Notes: generated by a model not told the origin, from the letters alone. A stretch of 54,814 bases of DNA from Candidatus Nomurabacteria bacterium (GCA_031257295.1 JAIROX010000002.1:1-54814), one strand, 5' to 3'. Numbered from the stretch's first letter, positions 22,715 to 31,662 are shown. Program-made: numbers and translations.

Positions 22715-23755
22715 TTACTCAGACGGAAATGGAGTGTCGGCTGGAATATTGTTTTCGCGTGACACAATCTGCGCCAATGGTATAGTCTTTTCGCCATCGC
22801 CGGTACTAAAAGTCACATTCACCCACTCATACACGGCACGCGTCTTCGTCTCCCCTGACTGGCTATATGTGTCTATTATCATAGCTCTACGACCGTTCTT
22901 CTCACCACCATCCGCCCATTGGATTTCACCGTCTTCGATGAAGCTATTAGCCCCATAGGCCTTGTTATCTATATTCTCAGGAAACTCATCTATCAAATTA
23001 ATATTCTCACCATCAACGGACGTCACTCCACGACGTTTATTTGCTTGATTTACGTCTGTAACCATATCATCAGGCGTCTCTATTAGGCTAGTCATTACAT
23101 AAACTAACCCTTCGCACTGATTATAGTATTGCGCAAGTGTGTCAATGTCACAGGTCAGCACGTCTATCGTGGTTGGGTCAACAATATCCGTTTCTCCCCA
23201 GCCCTCGGCAGCATGTGCGCCTGCGCCGTACTCAACAGATTTATTTTTAATAACCACTTCGTAAGTGTCCATTACGCTTTTTGTGCGTATATACACATCA
23301 TAAGCTTTGTCTTCAGGTGAGGATGCCATGAACGTTTCGTAGTCCATATTGATAATTTCGTTTTCTTTCTCAGTTAGGGTATAGGGGTTTATCGACCAGA
23401 ATATATAGTGCTTAAAGATTGCATCCTTTTCTTCTTGTGAGACTTTTTCTTTTTCGGGTTGCTCTTGTCCCACTGGTGCTTTCTCTGCACCCGCATCAGC
23501 ACAGCCAGCTACAGATACGGCCATGAGAGCCGTTAGGACGGCCACTGCTAGTTTCTTTTTGCCTTTTCCGTGGTTTAGATGCTCGTTTTTGGACTTTTCC
23601 TGCTCAATTATTTGCTGGATCGCGCCAACATCAATCACATCCTCATCTATCAAATCACCATAACCAGCGTCAACAAGATATCTTTGATACTCTTCTGTAA
23701 GTTCTATTTTTTGATCTTTTTTTGTTTCCGCTGGTTCAAAGCTAGTTTTTTCCAT
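22715..23755 (-). CDS. Predicted membrane-anchored protein with internal lipobox
   Basis: 346 aa. Residues 1-66 are hydrophilic (acidic, then KGKKK), followed by hydrophobic LAVAVLTALMAVSVAGC, whose VAGC is a perfect lipobox, at about residue 85; the following ~260 residues are acidic and soluble. A normal lipoprotein signal is N-terminal, and no alternative start codon sits before KGKKK in a sensible place, so the protein may either keep its N-terminal domain inside as a type II anchor or be processed after an unusual long leader. GGAG lies 5 nt before the ATG. Upstream promoter TTGACT-17-TATAAT. Co-directional with the VirB6/TrbL-like gene, so possibly part of the same machine. Confidence 0.75.
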   Translation of the reverse strand: MEKTSFEPAETKKDQKIELTEEYQRYLVDAGYGDLIDEDVIDVGAIQQIIEQEKSKNEHLNHGKGKKKLAVAVLTALMAVSVAGCADAGAEKAPVGQEQPEKEKVSQEEKDAIFKHYIFWSINPYTLTEKENEIINMDYETFMASSPEDKAYDVYIRTKSVMDTYEVVIKNKSVEYGAGAHAAEGWGETDIVDPTTIDVLTCDIDTLAQYYNQCEGLVYVMTSLIETPDDMVTDVNQANKRRGVTSVDGENINLIDEFPENIDNKAYGANSFIEDGEIQWADGGEKNGRRAMIIDTYSQSGETKTRAVYEWVNVTFSTGDGEKTIPLAQIVSRENNIPADTPFPSE

Positions 23756-23817
23756 CGCTCCATCCTTGTCGTCAAGACACTAGTTAATAAAGCGCTAAGT
23801 GTTTAGCGTATGTATCC

Positions 23818-23846
23818 ATTATATCACGCTTGTGGTTAAAAGTCAA
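23818..23846 (-). promoter_or_regulatory. Promoter TTGACT-17-TGA-TATAAT of the secretion-like operon
   Basis: -35 is the complement of 23841-23846, -10 of 23818-23823. Shares a 21-bp identical block with 9158-9186. The -35 overlaps the last codon of fic. Leader ~55 nt, containing TAAACACTTAGCGCTTTA (partial dyad). Confidence 0.75.
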
Positions 23847-24397
23847 GAAGAATGTGGTTTATCATATCCTTCGTAATAATACGATTGCTCAATACCCTTG
23901 AAAATCACCTTGCGGTTGTCAACGTCATCTGTTAAGTTGGAGCCCAGAAGCGTGCGTATTTCTAGGTCGTTAACGGGGCTACGCTCCATCGCTTGCAGAT
24001 ACAGTTCCTTGTCGACCTTTTGCCAATCCACCACTTTGTGCAAGTTCTTTTTCAGCACCAGATCAAGCCAAATCCGCGTGGCGCGGCCGTTGCCCTCCAT
24101 AAAGGGGTGAGCGATATTCATCTCGACATATTTGGCAACTATATCGTCAAACGTAGCTTCTGGCATTTGCTCAATCTTAGCCAGCACCTCTGTTAGGTAT
24201 AGGCTATTAGCAAAAGCAAACCCGCCCTTACTTATATTCTTATCGCGAATTTCACCAGCAAAATCGTAAAGCCCGCCGAATAGATACTCGTGGATCTGCT
24301 GCAGGCCCCTAACGGTGCCCGCCTCAATTTTATCTATATCGCCAGACTCAAACAGATTTTTAGCTTTTTTTAAGCTTTTTGCGTCAATCTCGTGCAT
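23843..24397 (-). CDS. Fic family protein, class III (C-terminal inhibitory helix)
   Basis: 184 aa. Active-site [12 protein letters not shown] (catalytic His ~97) is the exact Fic motif HPFx(D/E)GNGRxxR. Near the C-terminus SYYYEGY contains (S/T)xxxE(G/N), the autoinhibitory alpha-helix motif at the position expected for class III Fic proteins such as NmFic. Predicted to AMPylate a protein target and to be self-inhibited. Last gene of the gatCAB operon, 6 nt after the YtxH gene. No separate antitoxin is needed. Target unknown. Confidence 0.92.
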   Translation of the reverse strand: MHEIDAKSLKKAKNLFESGDIDKIEAGTVRGLQQIHEYLFGGLYDFAGEIRDKNISKGGFAFANSLYLTEVLAKIEQMPEATFDDIVAKYVEMNIAHPFMEGNGRATRIWLDLVLKKNLHKVVDWQKVDKELYLQAMERSPVNDLEIRTLLGSNLTDDVDNRKVIFKGIEQSYYYEGYDKPHSS

Positions 24398-24403
24398 GTT
24401 TAA

Positions 24404-24685
24404 CTATTTTTCTTGCTTGGTGAATTCTTTTCTGGCGGCTTTGGCGGCAGCAACGGAGCGTTTTTTAACGTCTTTAGCCTTAGTTTCGGCCTTTTTCATA
24501 GTTTTTTTAGCAGCTTTTTTGACTTCTTCTACCTTTTTTTCAGTATCGGCTTTCACTTCGTCGGCCTTGTTTTTGATGCCTTCGCGCGTTTCCTTACCGC
24601 TTTTTGGTGCAGTTAAAACGCCCGCAATCGCCCCACCGATGGCGCCCAGCGCTAAGCCTAGTGCAAATTTACCTTTTTTAGTCAT
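24404..24685 (-). CDS. YtxH-like protein
   Basis: 93 aa. Residues 8-25 GLALGAIGGAIAGVLTAP are the Gly-rich single helix of YtxH proteins, followed by KSGKETREG and a long Lys/Glu/Ala helix predicted to be a coiled coil. The family is membrane-anchored and stress-linked in Firmicutes, function unclear. ATG overlaps the upstream stop by 4 nt. Confidence 0.85.
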   Translation of the reverse strand: MTKKGKFALGLALGAIGGAIAGVLTAPKSGKETREGIKNKADEVKADTEKKVEEVKKAAKKTMKKAETKAKDVKKRSVAAAKAARKEFTKQEK

Positions 24686-24954
24686 CTTTTTTTCTCCTTT
24701 TTATTGGTTTTACCTGGTTTGAACTTGTCGAAAACTTCTTTAATTGATTTGGCCACAATCGCCGGTGATACGATCTTGGCAATGTTGGTGACCAAACCTT
24801 CTACTGATTCAGTGGTGTGAGCAATGGATGTGGCGGTTTTTTTGATCTGTTTGCTAAGCCTGATTAGCATGACCAACAGCATGATGCCAAGCACCAAGAA
24901 CACGGCCAGCGCAGCCGATAGAATAATTACCAATATTTGTGATGCTTCGTTCAT
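24682..24954 (-). CDS. DUF948-like membrane protein
   Basis: 90 aa. Membrane helix at 8-32 (VIILSAALAVFLVLGIMLLV), then an amphipathic helix (LSKQIKKTATSIAHTTESVEGLV) and a Lys-rich end. DUF948 and YtxH genes are often adjacent, as here, supporting both calls. Overlaps the previous gene by 1 nt. Confidence 0.7.
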   Translation of the reverse strand: MNEASQILVIILSAALAVFLVLGIMLLVMLIRLSKQIKKTATSIAHTTESVEGLVTNIAKIVSPAIVAKSIKEVFDKFKPGKTNKKEKKR

Positions 24955-25199
24955 TATACTGTTCTCTTTTCTAGCTTAGTTATTCGCACCTCGTGCCTGT
25001 CAACCTTATCGGCCAAGCGATCAGCTTGGTGACCCATAACTAGGCGCTCAGATTCATCTATATCCAAAGTTTTTTCGATGCTGTCTAGGTGATCATAAAC
25101 CTTATCAACCTTTTCATCTACGATATCAAGACGCTCGTCTAACTTGTCAAAACGCTTTTCTATATATTTAAACAATTTCTCAAATTCATCATTCTTCAT
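24954..25199 (-). CDS. Small coiled-coil protein
   Basis: 81 aa made almost wholly of charged heptads (RFDKLDERLDIVDEKVDKVY...), a parallel coiled coil. No catalytic motif. The ATG overlaps the NUDIX stop (ATGA); an extra TGG-TACAAT 6 nt upstream (25206-25211) lies inside the NUDIX 3' end and could start an internal transcript. Confidence 0.75.
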   Translation of the reverse strand: MKNDEFEKLFKYIEKRFDKLDERLDIVDEKVDKVYDHLDSIEKTLDIDESERLVMGHQADRLADKVDRHEVRITKLEKRTV

Positions 25200-25786
25200 G
25201 ACTTTATTGTACCACGTTTTCCGGTCTTACTAGCAGCTTGCTTTTTGTACCTTTCTAAGTGGTCGCGTGCGAGCAGAACCCCTACGGCCTCTGTTGTTCT
25301 CCCATCAGCAGCACTAGCCAGCAACTCGGCTGGCTCTGTGAGCTTAACATCAATATACTCGCCATCATCAAGCCGCTGATCGCTAGTAAGTCGCACTTTA
25401 GGGGCAAAATAATAGTGGCTGACGAACTTTTGATACGGCCCGCGGTAATAGCGGCCCAGGTAAACCATCTGATCAGGGTCAGCGGTGTAGCCAGTTTCTT
25501 CTTGTAATTCACGCATAGCGGCAGTTTTGGGATCCTCACCGGGGTCTACCATACCAGCCACGATCTCCTGCATGACTATTCCCGGGCCGGGCCTAAACTG
25601 CTCGGCGATAACCGCCTGGCCGTCTTCGGTCACTGCTACCACGCCCACCGATGCATCATTAGTTTTAGATTCTACAATGTCAAAAGCCTTTTCGTGGCCG
25701 CTGGGCAAACGGTACATTCTCTGGACAACTTTATGCCAATCGCCATCAAATAGCACCTTATCGGGCTCGGTTTGCTGCCAGGTCAT
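25196..25786 (-). CDS. NUDIX hydrolase, ADP-ribose pyrophosphatase-like
   Basis: 196 aa. Perfect Nudix box G-x5-E-x7-REUxEExGU around residues 87-109 (GMVDPGEDP...MRELQEETGY). Upstream AEQFRPGPG and downstream YYRGPYQKF fit the ADP-ribose/sugar nucleotide branch. Probably sanitises nucleoside diphosphate derivatives in the cytoplasm. ATG overlaps the gatB stop by 4 nt. Confidence 0.88.
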   Translation of the reverse strand: MTWQQTEPDKVLFDGDWHKVVQRMYRLPSGHEKAFDIVESKTNDASVGVVAVTEDGQAVIAEQFRPGPGIVMQEIVAGMVDPGEDPKTAAMRELQEETGYTADPDQMVYLGRYYRGPYQKFVSHYYFAPKVRLTSDQRLDDGEYIDVKLTEPAELLASAADGRTTEAVGVLLARDHLERYKKQAASKTGKRGTIKS

Positions 25787-27231
25787 TGCAGCTTACTCCG
25801 AATAGCTTTTTGCGCCACACCGGGGTTAGCTTTACCTTTTGAGGTTTTCATAACTAGCCCGACCAGAAAACCGATAGCTTTATCTTGGCCAGCCTTAATA
25901 TCTGCCACAGCCTGGGCAGCTTCTGGCAAAGCAAGTACCTCTTCGACAACTCTGTCTATCTCGCCGCTATCACTAACCTGAAGTAAGTTCATTTCTTTGG
26001 CCAGCTCGCGCGGTGATTTTTCATCGTTTAACTTTAAGAAGACCTCTTTGGCACCAGTAGAACTTAGTTCGCTCCGTTCAACCATCTGCGACAACTCAAT
26101 CAAGTGCTGTGCAGAAACTTGCTCCGTTCGTGCTTCTTGCTCGCCATCGCCCGCCGCACTCAGCGTAAACCAGTGCGCCACACGCGCGGCAGTTTTGGAA
26201 TCTGACTTTTCTAGCACTTCGGTTAGCTTTTTAGCCAAGTCTTGATCATCTAGAACCGACTCTACAACTGAACCATCTAGCTTCAACCCTGCCCACCCGG
26301 TGCGGTACTCACGCGGCATGGTCGGCAACCCAGCGCCAACTTTAGCAATATACTCATCTGTCAAAACAACCGGCGGAATGTCTGGGTCGGGCATATAGCG
26401 ATAGTCCTGAGCGTGCTCTTTGCTGCGCTGCGAAGTAGTTTTTTGCTTAGCCTCGTCCCAGCCGCGAGTTTCTTGATGCACCTTCTCGCCCTTTTCAACT
26501 AATTCTACCTGGCGCTTAAACTCATATTCAGCGCAACGCTCTACACTACGAAATGAGTTGAGATTTTTTATCTCGGCACGTGTGCCTAGCTTTTTACTAT
26601 CCTTTGGCGCCACCGAAATGTTAACATCAAAACGCATATTGCCATGGTATAGGTCGCCGTTTGTCACGCCAGCGTAAACCATCAGACGGTGCAGCGTAGC
26701 CACGTAATTTTTGGCTTGAACAGCCGAGTGGATATCGGGCTGTGACACAATCTCAATCAGTGGAGTACCGCAGCGATTAAGGTCAACTAGGCTGTAGTCG
26801 CCGTGGTGGGTTAACTTGCCAGCATCCTCCTCAAGATGAGCGTGCTCAATCCGCACTCGCGATTCTTCGCCTGTAGCAGGGTCATACACATCCACATGCC
26901 CTGCGCCGATAATCGGCTGGTACATTTGGCTAATTTGATAGCCTTTAGGCAAATCTGGATAAAAATAGTGTTTGCGGTCGAACCGGCTAACATTAGCGAT
27001 TTTCGAGTTTAGCGCCAGCCCAGCCAAAATCGCCTTGTCTACCGCCGCTTTGTTCAAAACTGGCAACATGCCGGGCAGCGCGTAGTCAATCGGGCTAACC
27101 ACTGCGTTTGGCTCTTTGTCGCGAGCGTCATTATCTACACCGCTAAACAGCTTAGTGCGTGTATTAAGCTGCACGTGACACTCAATACCTATTGTCATCT
27201 CGTACTTATCGAGTTGTTCGCGTGTCAACAT
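25783..27231 (-). CDS. gatB: Asp/Glu-tRNA amidotransferase subunit B
   Basis: 482 aa, standard length. YEMTIGIECHVQLNT at the start, cradle domain with RFDVNISV and TRAEIKNLNSFRSVERC, then the helical and YqeY-like tail that grips the tRNA elbow (KSKGKANPGVAQKAIRSKL). With GatA and GatC converts Glu-tRNA(Gln) to Gln-tRNA(Gln). Separated from gatA only by the HEPN-like gene. Confidence 0.97.
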   Translation of the reverse strand: MLTREQLDKYEMTIGIECHVQLNTRTKLFSGVDNDARDKEPNAVVSPIDYALPGMLPVLNKAAVDKAILAGLALNSKIANVSRFDRKHYFYPDLPKGYQISQMYQPIIGAGHVDVYDPATGEESRVRIEHAHLEEDAGKLTHHGDYSLVDLNRCGTPLIEIVSQPDIHSAVQAKNYVATLHRLMVYAGVTNGDLYHGNMRFDVNISVAPKDSKKLGTRAEIKNLNSFRSVERCAEYEFKRQVELVEKGEKVHQETRGWDEAKQKTTSQRSKEHAQDYRYMPDPDIPPVVLTDEYIAKVGAGLPTMPREYRTGWAGLKLDGSVVESVLDDQDLAKKLTEVLEKSDSKTAARVAHWFTLSAAGDGEQEARTEQVSAQHLIELSQMVERSELSSTGAKEVFLKLNDEKSPRELAKEMNLLQVSDSGEIDRVVEEVLALPEAAQAVADIKAGQDKAIGFLVGLVMKTSKGKANPGVAQKAIRSKLQ

Positions 27232-27232
27232 A

Positions 27233-27652
27233 TCAGACCGCCCCCAGATCTTTCAAAGCCTGTTTAAAACTAGCCAAAGCGCGGCGAGCTTGGTCGTAAT
27301 TCACCTTAAATCCGTGCTCATGGGCAATGCAATTGCGCAATTTATGAGCGTGCCACAACGAATTAAGCGCCGAGAACCTGCCGCCCGACTTTTTAAGCCG
27401 CTCTCCAAAAGTGCCGCCTGGTGCACCAAGTTCACTCATGGCCTTGTCAACCAATTTATCAGCCTCCAGGATCACCATATTATAGCTAGCCTCGTCGTCC
27501 TTCTTGAGACTTTGCTCAATCTTCAGCCAGTTAGTCTGGTATTCTTCTTGGTCCAAAGCCACGGGCTTGTTTTTCGTAACCGAAACCATGAAGAATAATA
27601 TCGCCCCGACAACAATAACGGCTACCACAAAGAATATTAACGACACGCTCAT
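27233..27652 (-). CDS. Membrane-anchored HEPN-like protein in the gatCAB operon
   Basis: 139 aa. One helix at residues 4-25 (LIFFVVAVIVVGAILFF), then a helical cytoplasmic domain. Residues ~108-114 RNCIAHE match the RxxxxH signature of HEPN RNases, within a helical context (LNSLWHAHKLRNCIAHEHG). Assignment to HEPN is by that motif and alpha-helical make-up. Lies between gatA and gatB with 4-nt and 1-nt junctions, so it is co-produced with the amidotransferase. It might act on tRNA, or have lost activity and be structural. Confidence 0.6.
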   Translation of the reverse strand: MSVSLIFFVVAVIVVGAILFFMVSVTKNKPVALDQEEYQTNWLKIEQSLKKDDEASYNMVILEADKLVDKAMSELGAPGGTFGERLKKSGGRFSALNSLWHAHKLRNCIAHEHGFKVNYDQARRALASFKQALKDLGAV

Positions 27653-29040
27653 TTTTCCGTCTCCTTAGCTAAGCTAAATAGTTTCGCATCATCTTGGCAC
27701 TTGCCAATCAACTGCACGCCCACCGGCAAACCGGCTTTAGTTTTACCAGCTGGCACGCTTAGCGCCGGTAATCCAGCTAAGCTTGGCGGCACCGTCATAA
27801 CATCTGCCATATACATTTTAAGCGGGTCACTAGTGTTTTCGCCCAACTTAAACGCTGGCGTTGGTGCCACTGGGCTAACAAGTACGTCAAAGTCCTTAAA
27901 AGCTGCGTTGTATTCGTTGATAAGTAATGTGCGCGCCTTCTCGGCTTGCATATAATATGCATCAAAGAATCCACTACTTAGCACGTAGTTGCCGATCATG
28001 ATACGCCGCTTGTTTTCGGGCATAAAACCACCGTCGCGGCTTTTGCCGTAAACGTCGCTCAAACTTTTGCCGGCGCGGTAACCATAACGGATACCGTCAT
28101 AGCGTGCTAAGTTAGAGCAAGTCTCCGCTGGAATGACTATGTAATATATAGCCAATGCGTACTGGTACATCGGCAGGCTAATTTCTTCAACTTCGTGCCC
28201 AGCCTGCTTAAGCTGCTCGATATACTGCTCAATCAGTTCGCGCACCTCTGAGTCAACGCCCTCGCCCATGCATTCTTTAATCACCCCCACTCGTTGCTTT
28301 TGCAAGGCCACTCCTTGCAAAGTGGGGTTTGGTAAGGTGGTGCCGTCGCGTTCATCGCGGCCCGCCATGATACTGAGTACCAGCTCAATATCTTCAACTT
28401 CTTTAGTAAAACAGCCGATCACGTCGGTGCTGCTGGCCATTGCCACCACACCAAAACGGCTAACCGTGCCGTAAGTCGGCTTTATGCCAACTACACCGTT
28501 GAAGCTAGCCGGTTGACGAATTGATCCGCCCGTATCAGTGCCGAGCGCAAAGGGCACAATTCCAAGTGCAACAGCTACAGCCGATCCGCCGCTTGAACCG
28601 CCAGCTACTCTTTCCTTATCACAGGCGTTCAAGGTGGGCCCAAAGTATGAGTTTTCGGTGCTGCCACCATGCGCAAAAGCGTCAAGGTTGGTCTTACCGA
28701 TGCAAATAGCCCCCTGTTCTTCCAGCTTGCGCACCGCCGTAGCCTGCATCGGTGTCTCAAAGCCTTCAAGCATCTTAGCTGCCGCAGTTGTCGCCCCGTC
28801 AAACGCCAGGAAGTTATCCTTCACTACAAACGGCACGCCAGCCAACGCGCCTACCACCCTACCAGCCGCCACCTGCTCGTCAATATCCTTGGCACGTTCT
28901 AGCGCACGTTTTTCGGTTAAGCTAATGAAAACATGGTGATCGGTGTGGCTTTCGGCCCGCTCTAGGGCTGCCTTTACCTCTGCTACAGCCGAACTTTTGC
29001 CCGACCTAACACTATCCACAATCTTAGTAACTTCACTCAT
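27649..29040 (-). CDS. gatA: Asp/Glu-tRNA amidotransferase subunit A
   Basis: 463 aa. Amidase signature with Lys (PFVVKDNF), GGSSGGSAVAVALG (cis-Ser) and DTGGSIRQPAS (nucleophile Ser). Supplies ammonia from Gln. A CAAG-N6-CCTTGCA palindrome at 28299-28321 encodes the loop LQGVALQKQ after TLPNPT, a place where GatA sequences vary. Starts 4 nt after gatC. Confidence 0.97.
   Translation of the reverse strand: MSEVTKIVDSVRSGKSSAVAEVKAALERAESHTDHHVFISLTEKRALERAKDIDEQVAAGRVVGALAGVPFVVKDNFLAFDGATTAAAKMLEGFETPMQATAVRKLEEQGAICIGKTNLDAFAHGGSTENSYFGPTLNACDKERVAGGSSGGSAVAVALGIVPFALGTDTGGSIRQPASFNGVVGIKPTYGTVSRFGVVAMASSTDVIGCFTKEVEDIELVLSIMAGRDERDGTTLPNPTLQGVALQKQRVGVIKECMGEGVDSEVRELIEQYIEQLKQAGHEVEEISLPMYQYALAIYYIVIPAETCSNLARYDGIRYGYRAGKSLSDVYGKSRDGGFMPENKRRIMIGNYVLSSGFFDAYYMQAEKARTLLINEYNAAFKDFDVLVSPVAPTPAFKLGENTSDPLKMYMADVMTVPPSLAGLPALSVPAGKTKAGLPVGVQLIGKCQDDAKLFSLAKETEK
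28299..28321. repeat. Short palindrome inside gatA
   Basis: TTTGCAAGG (28299-28307) and CCTTGCAAA (28313-28321), 5-nt loop, in frame within a variable loop of GatA. Same core as the repeat at 9202-9230. Confidence 0.6.
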
Positions 29041-29043
29041 CAG

Positions 29044-29334
29044 TTATAATACCTTCGGCACTTTTATCTGGTCATCAGCTTGATCGGGGGCCAAGGCCAA
29101 TAGGTTTTCCCGCGTAAGACCGTAATCGATGACCTCATCGTCGCGCCACACATCTTCAAGGTCTACAGTCATATAAGTTGGCTCTACACCTTCAGTATTT
29201 AACTCGCTGAGTTGTTCGATATACGCCACTATATCATTTAGGTCACCGCCCAAGCTATCGACCTCTTCATCACTCAAAGTTAAGTTAGCCAACTCAGCTA
29301 GATGCTTAATCTCATCTTTAGTAATTTTTGCCAT
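29044..29334 (-). CDS. gatC: Asp/Glu-tRNA amidotransferase subunit C
   Basis: 96 aa, typical small subunit that clamps GatA to GatB (KHLAELANLTLSDEEV..., LNDIVAYIEQLSELNTEGV, VWRDDEV). First gene of the nine-gene operon down to fic. TGG-TATAAT at 29347-29352 ends 12 nt before the ATG. Confidence 0.95.
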   Translation of the reverse strand: MAKITKDEIKHLAELANLTLSDEEVDSLGGDLNDIVAYIEQLSELNTEGVEPTYMTVDLEDVWRDDEVIDYGLTRENLLALAPDQADDQIKVPKVL

Positions 29335-29346
29335 ATCTAAGTGTTA

Positions 29347-29352
29347 ATTATA
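29347..29352 (-). promoter_or_regulatory. Extended -10 (TGG-TATAAT) of the gatCAB operon
   Basis: Start predicted ~5 nt before the gatC ATG: very short or no leader. Confidence 0.6.
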
Positions 29353-29420
29353 CCACACTTGATATGCGCCAAAAACTACCATCACCACGAGAAATAGCAG
29401 CTTTAAGCAAATGTACGGGT

Positions 29421-29639
29421 TTAATCGTCAGCCTCTTCAATACCGCCGTCATATTTGAGCATCATCTCAGCCAGGCGATGAGCGTGCTCTTTTTCATCAC
29501 TAATGATCTCTTGAACTTGTGCAATATCGATTGGGTCCTCTAATAGCTCCAACAATTTCAGGTAGCCTTCAATGGCTTCATTTTCGTCTTGCGCATTAGC
29601 TGCTATTGATATAGCTATTGGATAGTTTGATTTGCTCAT
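29421..29639 (-). CDS. Hemi-ferritin-like small protein
   Basis: 72 aa, two helices: DENEAIEGYLKLLELL and QEIISDEKEHAHRLAEMML. The second carries ExxH (EKEH), the first Glu residues, as one half of a rubrerythrin/ferritin four-helix bundle; it would need to dimerise, as EncFtn-type proteins do. No encapsulin gene is adjacent. Possibly iron/oxygen handling. GAGATATC with AAGGAG precedes the ATG. Rubrerythrin-like fragment is an alternative. Confidence 0.6.
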   Translation of the reverse strand: MSKSNYPIAISIAANAQDENEAIEGYLKLLELLEDPIDIAQVQEIISDEKEHAHRLAEMMLKYDGGIEEADD

Positions 29640-29675
29640 GATATCTCCTTATTAACCAACCCTATTTTATCACTC

Positions 29676-31637
29676 TTAGAGCTTTTCTTTAACTTCACCT
29701 ATAAGGTCGCGTAGTTCGGCGGCCTTCTCAAATTCTAAGTTGGCGGCGGCTAATTCCATCTGGCTAGTTAGGTCTTTAATCAATCCCGGGTATTCATCTT
29801 TCGGGATCTTTTTTAGATCGAGTTTGTGCTGCTGTTTGGCCGGGATGATGGCCCGCAGCCCTTCTTTTACTCCAGTTTTGACACTGCGCGGTGTGATGCC
29901 GTACTTCTGGTTGTAAGCTTCTTGAACATTGCGGCGGCGGTTGGTTTCGTCAATGGCACGCTGCATGGATCCCGTCACCACGTCAGCGTACATGATGACT
30001 TTACCTTCCACGTGGCGGGCGGCGCGGCCAATGGTTTGCACTAAAGCACTTTCTGATCGTAAAAAGCCTTCTTTGTCAGCATCGAGAATAGCCACTAGGC
30101 TGACTTCGGGCAAGTCTAGGCCTTCGCGTAGCAGGTTGATACCGACCAAAACGTCATAAACGCCTTCGCGCAGGTCGCGCAGAATGTCGCTGCGCTCTAA
30201 TGTGTCGACATCGCTATGCAAGTAGGCAGTTTTGATACCCAAATCCTTAAGGTAGGTACTCAAGTCTTCGGCCATGCGTTTGGTGAGAGTAGTGACCAGC
30301 ACACGCTGATGTTTTTGCACACGCTCTTGAATCTCGTCCACTAAATTATCCACCTGGTGCTTAATGGGCCGCACTTCTACCTCAGGGTCCAGTAAGCCAG
30401 TTGGGCGGATAACTTGCTCGACCGGTGAGCCGCTGCGCTGCAATTCGTAGTCGCCGGGCGTGGCCGACACATAAATCACTTGGTTGATGTGATGGCTAAA
30501 CTCGTCGAAGGTCAGCGGGCGGTTGTCGAGCGCGCTAGGCAAGCGAAAACCGTACTCTACCAATATGTCTTTGCGGGCGCGGTCGCCGTTATACATGCCG
30601 CGCACCTGCGGCAAGCTCATGTGCGATTCGTCAACCAACAGCAAGAAATCGTCGGGGAAATAATCCAGTAGAGTGGCCGGTTGCTCGCCGGCTTCACGGT
30701 TAGTTAGGTAGCGACTGTAGTTTTCGATGCCTTTTACGAAGCCAGTTTCTTCGAGCATTTCGATATCATACTTGGTGCGCTGCGCCAGGCGCTGAGCCTC
30801 GAGTAGTTTACCGTTTTTTTCGAAATAGTCTTTGCGGTCGTCGAACTCATTTTTGATGTTTTCGATGGCCTGCTCGAGTTTTTCTTTGGGCGTCACATAG
30901 TGGCTACCCGGGAAGATGGTCAGGCTGTGCGGTTTTTCTAAAATCTCACCGGTTAGAGCGTCGATAACGGTTAGGCGCTCCACCGTGTCGAAGTTAAACT
31001 CAATGCGATAACCCACGTCGCCGCTGGCCGGGATAACGTCGACCGTGTCGCCGCGCACCCGGAATGTGCCGCGCGCGAAGTCAATATCGTTGCGGTGATA
31101 TTGAATGTCGGTTAGGTGGCGTAGGAACTTGTCGCGCTGGCGGCGCTCGCCGGTTTTGAGCTGGGTAGACATAGTTTCGTAACTTTCGGGGCTGCCGATG
31201 CCGTAAATGCAAGACACGCTGGCTACCACGATCACGTCGCGGCGGCTCAGCAGCGCGTCGGTGGCAGCATGGCGCAGGCGGTCGATTTCTTCGTTAATGG
31301 CGCTGTCTTTTTCTATATAGGTGTCACTGCTAGCGATATAGGCTTCGGGCTGATAATAATCAAAATAAGACACAAAATAATGGACTTCGTTATCTGGGAA
31401 AAACTCTTTAAACTCGGCATAAAGCTGGGCGGCCAAGGTTTTGTTGTGAGCCAGCACCAGCGTGGGCGCGCCTTTTGCCGCAATGATATTAGCCATGGTG
31501 AAAGTTTTACCGCTGCCGGTTACGCCCTTTAACACTTGCTCACGTTTGCCGTTTTTTAGGCCACCCAAAAGTTGGCGAATCGCCTCGGGCTGATCGCCAG
31601 TCGGTTGATACTTGCTAACAAGCTTAAAATCGGTCAT
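29676..31637 (-). CDS. uvrB: Excinuclease ABC subunit B
   Basis: 653 aa, normal length. Walker A GVTGSGKT (~40), [19 protein letters not shown] hairpin (the beta-hairpin that pries DNA), [10 protein letters not shown], helicase motif [19 protein letters not shown]-terminal UVR domain ([22 protein letters not shown]) that binds UvrC. Nucleotide excision repair damage verification. -10 TATAAT (complement of 31644-31649) ends 6 nt before the ATG, so likely leaderless. Confidence 0.97.
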   Translation of the reverse strand: MTDFKLVSKYQPTGDQPEAIRQLLGGLKNGKREQVLKGVTGSGKTFTMANIIAAKGAPTLVLAHNKTLAAQLYAEFKEFFPDNEVHYFVSYFDYYQPEAYIASSDTYIEKDSAINEEIDRLRHAATDALLSRRDVIVVASVSCIYGIGSPESYETMSTQLKTGERRQRDKFLRHLTDIQYHRNDIDFARGTFRVRGDTVDVIPASGDVGYRIEFNFDTVERLTVIDALTGEILEKPHSLTIFPGSHYVTPKEKLEQAIENIKNEFDDRKDYFEKNGKLLEAQRLAQRTKYDIEMLEETGFVKGIENYSRYLTNREAGEQPATLLDYFPDDFLLLVDESHMSLPQVRGMYNGDRARKDILVEYGFRLPSALDNRPLTFDEFSHHINQVIYVSATPGDYELQRSGSPVEQVIRPTGLLDPEVEVRPIKHQVDNLVDEIQERVQKHQRVLVTTLTKRMAEDLSTYLKDLGIKTAYLHSDVDTLERSDILRDLREGVYDVLVGINLLREGLDLPEVSLVAILDADKEGFLRSESALVQTIGRAARHVEGKVIMYADVVTGSMQRAIDETNRRRNVQEAYNQKYGITPRSVKTGVKEGLRAIIPAKQQHKLDLKKIPKDEYPGLIKDLTSQMELAAANLEFEKAAELRDLIGEVKEKL

Positions 31638-31643
31638 CTAATA

Positions 31644-31649
31644 ATTATA
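31644..31649 (-). promoter_or_regulatory. -10 TATAAT 6 nt before uvrB
   Basis: Predicted +1 at the A of the uvrB ATG; no Shine-Dalgarno fits between. Confidence 0.6.
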
Positions 31650-31662
31650 CTACGTATAATAT

